A stretch of 8,344 bases of DNA from GWC2-37-13 sp964564535. Its GTDB lineage: Bacteria; Patescibacteriota; Microgenomatia; UBA1406; GWC2-37-13. The notes beneath the pieces were generated by a model. The model had not been told where the DNA came from. It did no database searches and saw nothing but the letters and a program-made list of their open reading frames with translations. Position 1 is the stretch's first letter, and the number at the start of each line of letters is the position of its first letter. The position numbers were made by a program, and so were the translations under genes. The stretch spans positions 1 through 8,344 of the forward strand of contig CAZMBH010000042.1 of assembly GCA_964564535.1 (NCBI GenBank), given 5' to 3'. Positions 6,732 through 8,344 of this stretch are shown here, in pieces.

Positions 6732-7298
6732 ATGATCGGTAAACTCAAAGGAAAACTTGTTGAAGTTGACAGGAACATCGGTCTGATTGAAACTTCAGGA
6801 GGTGTTTTTTACCAGGTTTTTTTGCCAAACTCACTAATCACTAGTCATCAATTGCCATCAGATATTGAACTTTACACTTATCTTCAGGTCCGAGATGATG
6901 CTTTGGTTTTATTTGGTTTTGAAACCAAACAACAACACGATTTCTTTTTGCTTTTACTGACCGTTTCCGGGGTTGGACCAAAAACAGCCTTCACGGTTAT
7001 ATCTTCATTAAAGGTGGACGAGATCATTAGAGCCGTGACAAGCAATGAAGTTGATTCCTTGAAGGTACCGGGTTTGGGACGAAAAACGGCTATGAAAATA
7101 ATTCTGGAACTATCTTCAAAACTTAAAACAGATTTTGATATGAAGAATATGGTTATGTCCGATGATGACCAAACGGTCGTCAGCGCTTTAGTTTCCTTAG
7201 GCTATAAATCCTATGAGGCAAAAAAATTAGTCTCCAAACTTTCTAAAAATTTAACAGTCGAAGAGAAAATCAAAGAAGCCTTAAAAAAAAGGAAATAA
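6732..7298 (+). CDS. ruvA: Holliday junction branch migration protein RuvA
   Basis: RuvA binds four-way DNA junctions as a tetramer and docks RuvB rings that drive branch migration during recombination and fork repair. The 188-residue product has the three expected domains. An OB-fold (1-63) starts MIGKLKGKLVEVD and ends VLFGFET. The central domain has two helix-hairpin-helix motifs, SGVGPK (79-84) and VPGLGRK (112-118), which contact DNA. A short flexible, acidic linker (about 135-147) leads to the C-terminal RuvB-binding helices (VSALVSLGYKSYEAKKLV, about 150-167). The length is close to the usual 190-205. Its ATG lies four bases after the enolase-like stop with no Shine-Dalgarno sequence, suggesting co-transcription and coupling. 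Near the 3' end is a run of eight A in which the codons are read as A AAA AAA. Confidence 0.96.
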   Translation: MIGKLKGKLVEVDRNIGLIETSGGVFYQVFLPNSLITSHQLPSDIELYTYLQVRDDALVLFGFETKQQHDFFLLLLTVSGVGPKTAFTVISSLKVDEIIRAVTSNEVDSLKVPGLGRKTAMKIILELSSKLKTDFDMKNMVMSDDDQTVVSALVSLGYKSYEAKKLVSKLSKNLTVEEKIKEALKKRK

Positions 7299-7305
7299 CT
7301 TTAAT

Positions 7306-7332
7306 GTCATTCCCGCGAAGGCGGGAATCCAG
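7306..7332. repeat. palindromic hairpin repeat, copy 2
   Basis: This copy is identical over all 27 bases to the left arm of copy 1: GTC, stem ATTCCCGC (7309-7316), loop GAAG, stem GCGGGAAT (7321-7328), CCAG. It is a single arm without the inverted partner and fills most of the 47-base ruvA-ruvB gap. Read through, it yields an artefactual N-terminus SFPRRRESS for ruvB. It could affect mRNA stability or pausing between the two genes; there is no U-tract after it. Confidence 0.9.
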
Positions 7333-7338
7333 TATAAT
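7333..7338 (+). promoter_or_regulatory. -10 element for ruvB, probably leaderless
   Basis: A perfect TATAAT begins at the base right after repeat copy 2 and ends seven bases before the ruvB ATG at 7346, the same geometry as the ppsA promoter. A transcript from it would start at about the initiation codon. The -35 position falls in the repeat stem (TTCCCG at 7310-7315, 17-base spacer) and is poor, so the promoter may be weak or need an activator. Confidence 0.4.
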
Positions 7339-7345
7339 AACTTTC

Positions 7346-8314
7346 ATGAACGTTTCTAAAAACGAGGAAAATCTAAGACCAAAACTTCTTAAAGACTATA
7401 TCGGTCAGGAAAATGTTTCTAAAACTCTAAAAATGTTTATTGACGCCGTCAATAAGCGGGGAAAGCCTTCAGAACACATTCTTTTCTACGGCCCGCCGGG
7501 AATCGGTAAGACAACCCTGGCTTATATCGTCGCTAATGAGCTAAAAGGCGAAATGAAGGTTACCTCAGGCGCTACGATCACCAAAACCGGTGATTTGGCT
7601 GCTATTTTAACAAACCTTAAAGATAATGACGTTTTATTTATAGATGAGATCCACCGGTTGCCAAAGTCAGTTGAAGAGATGCTATATCCCGTTATGGAAG
7701 AATATTCTCTTGATATTATAATCGGGCAGGGTCCTTCAGCAAGAACCGTTCGCCTACCTGTTCCTAGGATAACAATTATAGGTGCAACAACAAAACTGGC
7801 ATTGCTTTCCGCTCCACTCAGAGATCGTTTCGGTTTATTACTGCGTTTGGATTATTACCATAATAAGGAAATTGAAAAGATTATTATCCGGTCTTCCAAA
7901 ATATTGGATATTCCTGTCACTGAAGAGGCGGCTTTTGAAATTTCCACCAGATCGCGTCGAACTCCAAGATTAGCCAACAGAATATTAAAACGGGCCCGCG
8001 ATGTATTTGAAGTCGATAAACACAAAATAATCGACAAAAATTTATTGGATAAATTATTTGAGTTGCTGGAAATTGATGAGGTTGGTCTAACCGATATTGA
8101 TAAACAATATTTGGAAATATTGGGAAAAAAATTTAACAATGTTCCTGTTGGAGTTGAAACGATCGCATCCTCTATCTCAGAAGATAAACAGACCGTCGAA
8201 GAATTTATTGAGCCTTATTTACTTCGATTAGGTTTTTTGAAAAAGACTTCAAGAGGAAGACAACTTACTCAAAAGGCTTTAACTCACTTGAAGATCCGTG
8301 TCATTCCCGCGTAG
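7346..8314 (+). CDS. ruvB: Holliday junction branch migration DNA helicase RuvB
   Basis: RuvB is the hexameric AAA+ motor that pumps DNA through the RuvA-bound junction. In this 322-residue product the ATPase domain carries Walker A GPPGIGKTT (49-57), Walker B LFIDEIH (97-103), the sensor-1 region IGATTK and the arginine-finger segment APLRDRF (156-162). The sensor-2 region is RTPRLANR (205-212), and the C-terminal winged helix ends GFLKKTSRGRQL...ALTHLK. All ATPase motifs are intact. An in-frame ATG at 7304 would add 14 residues, but 11 of them are coded by or overlap a palindromic repeat and do not resemble RuvB; ENLRPKLLKDYIGQENV is the usual start region, so 7346 is preferred. The last four residues (VIPA) and the TAG stop are encoded by another repeat copy, so the native end was probably just after THLKIR. 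It lies 47 bases after ruvA. Confidence 0.96.
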   Translation: MNVSKNEENLRPKLLKDYIGQENVSKTLKMFIDAVNKRGKPSEHILFYGPPGIGKTTLAYIVANELKGEMKVTSGATITKTGDLAAILTNLKDNDVLFIDEIHRLPKSVEEMLYPVMEEYSLDIIIGQGPSARTVRLPVPRITIIGATTKLALLSAPLRDRFGLLLRLDYYHNKEIEKIIIRSSKILDIPVTEEAAFEISTRSRRTPRLANRILKRARDVFEVDKHKIIDKNLLDKLFELLEIDEVGLTDIDKQYLEILGKKFNNVPVGVETIASSISEDKQTVEEFIEPYLLRLGFLKKTSRGRQLTQKALTHLKIRVIPA

Positions 8315-8326
8315 GCGGGAATCCAG
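8300..8326. repeat. palindromic hairpin repeat, copy 3
   Basis: This copy matches copies 1 and 2 at 26 of 27 bases: the same stem ATTCCCGC (8303-8310) / GCGGGAAT (8315-8322) with loop GTAG instead of GAAG, flanked by GTC and CCAG. The single A-to-T change in the loop creates the TAG stop used by ruvB. Only 18 bases follow before the window ends, and they are not an exact inverted arm, so whether it is a doublet like copy 1 cannot be fully judged. Confidence 0.88.
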
Positions 8327-8344
8327 ACCTTTGGAACGACACAG

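Noticed and set aside
7306..7332. Intrinsic terminator between ruvA and ruvB (and likewise at the other two repeats)
   Set aside because: The hairpins are GC-rich but no run of T follows on either strand, so termination is not supported.
5454..8326. CRISPR array
   Set aside because: The three repeats are about 0.9-1.9 kb apart with whole genes between them and are palindromic units at gene ends, not regularly spaced with short spacers.

Overview
The window is a compact, AT-rich bacterial segment with five long genes, very short spacers and no Shine-Dalgarno sequence that I can see in front of the genes. It carries GC-rich palindromic repeats of the ATTCCCGC/GCGGGAAT type, and the gene mix is two PEP/pyruvate enzymes next to ruvA-ruvB. 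This looks most like a Patescibacteria/CPR genome (Microgenomates-like is my best guess), but no lineage marker is present, so that is inference. TGA is not used as a sense codon inside any long gene, which argues against the Gracilibacteria-type code.

Layout. Positions 1-341 hold one possible small single-pass membrane protein (minus strand) and otherwise nothing convincing. Positions 342-3062 (minus) encode pyruvate, phosphate dikinase. A 56-base divergent promoter region with near dyad symmetry follows. From 3140 to the end everything runs on the plus strand: PEP synthase (3140-5512), a full-length but catalytically degraded enolase homologue (5534-6727), ruvA (6732-7298) and ruvB (7346-8314). 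The last four are closely packed and could be one transcription unit, with an additional possible promoter directly before ruvB.

Function. The two dikinases both act at the pyruvate/PEP node and diverge from a shared control region. The enolase-like gene downstream has kept the fold-defining sequence of an enzyme that makes PEP but has lost most metal ligands and one catalytic glutamate, so it is best read as a pseudoenzyme. RuvA and RuvB form the Holliday-junction branch-migration motor.

Three copies of one 27-base hairpin repeat sit exactly at gene edges: the end of ppsA, the start of ruvB and the end of ruvB. They are read in different frames. One gives PpsA a foreign 21-residue tail and its stop codon, one creates a false upstream start for RuvB, and one supplies the RuvB stop. 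The ppsA copy is a two-hairpin palindrome whose second arm carries paired, compensatory base changes. A separate heptanucleotide tandem repeat lies inside ppsA, in an interdomain linker. The items most worth following up are the pseudo-enolase and the repeat family.
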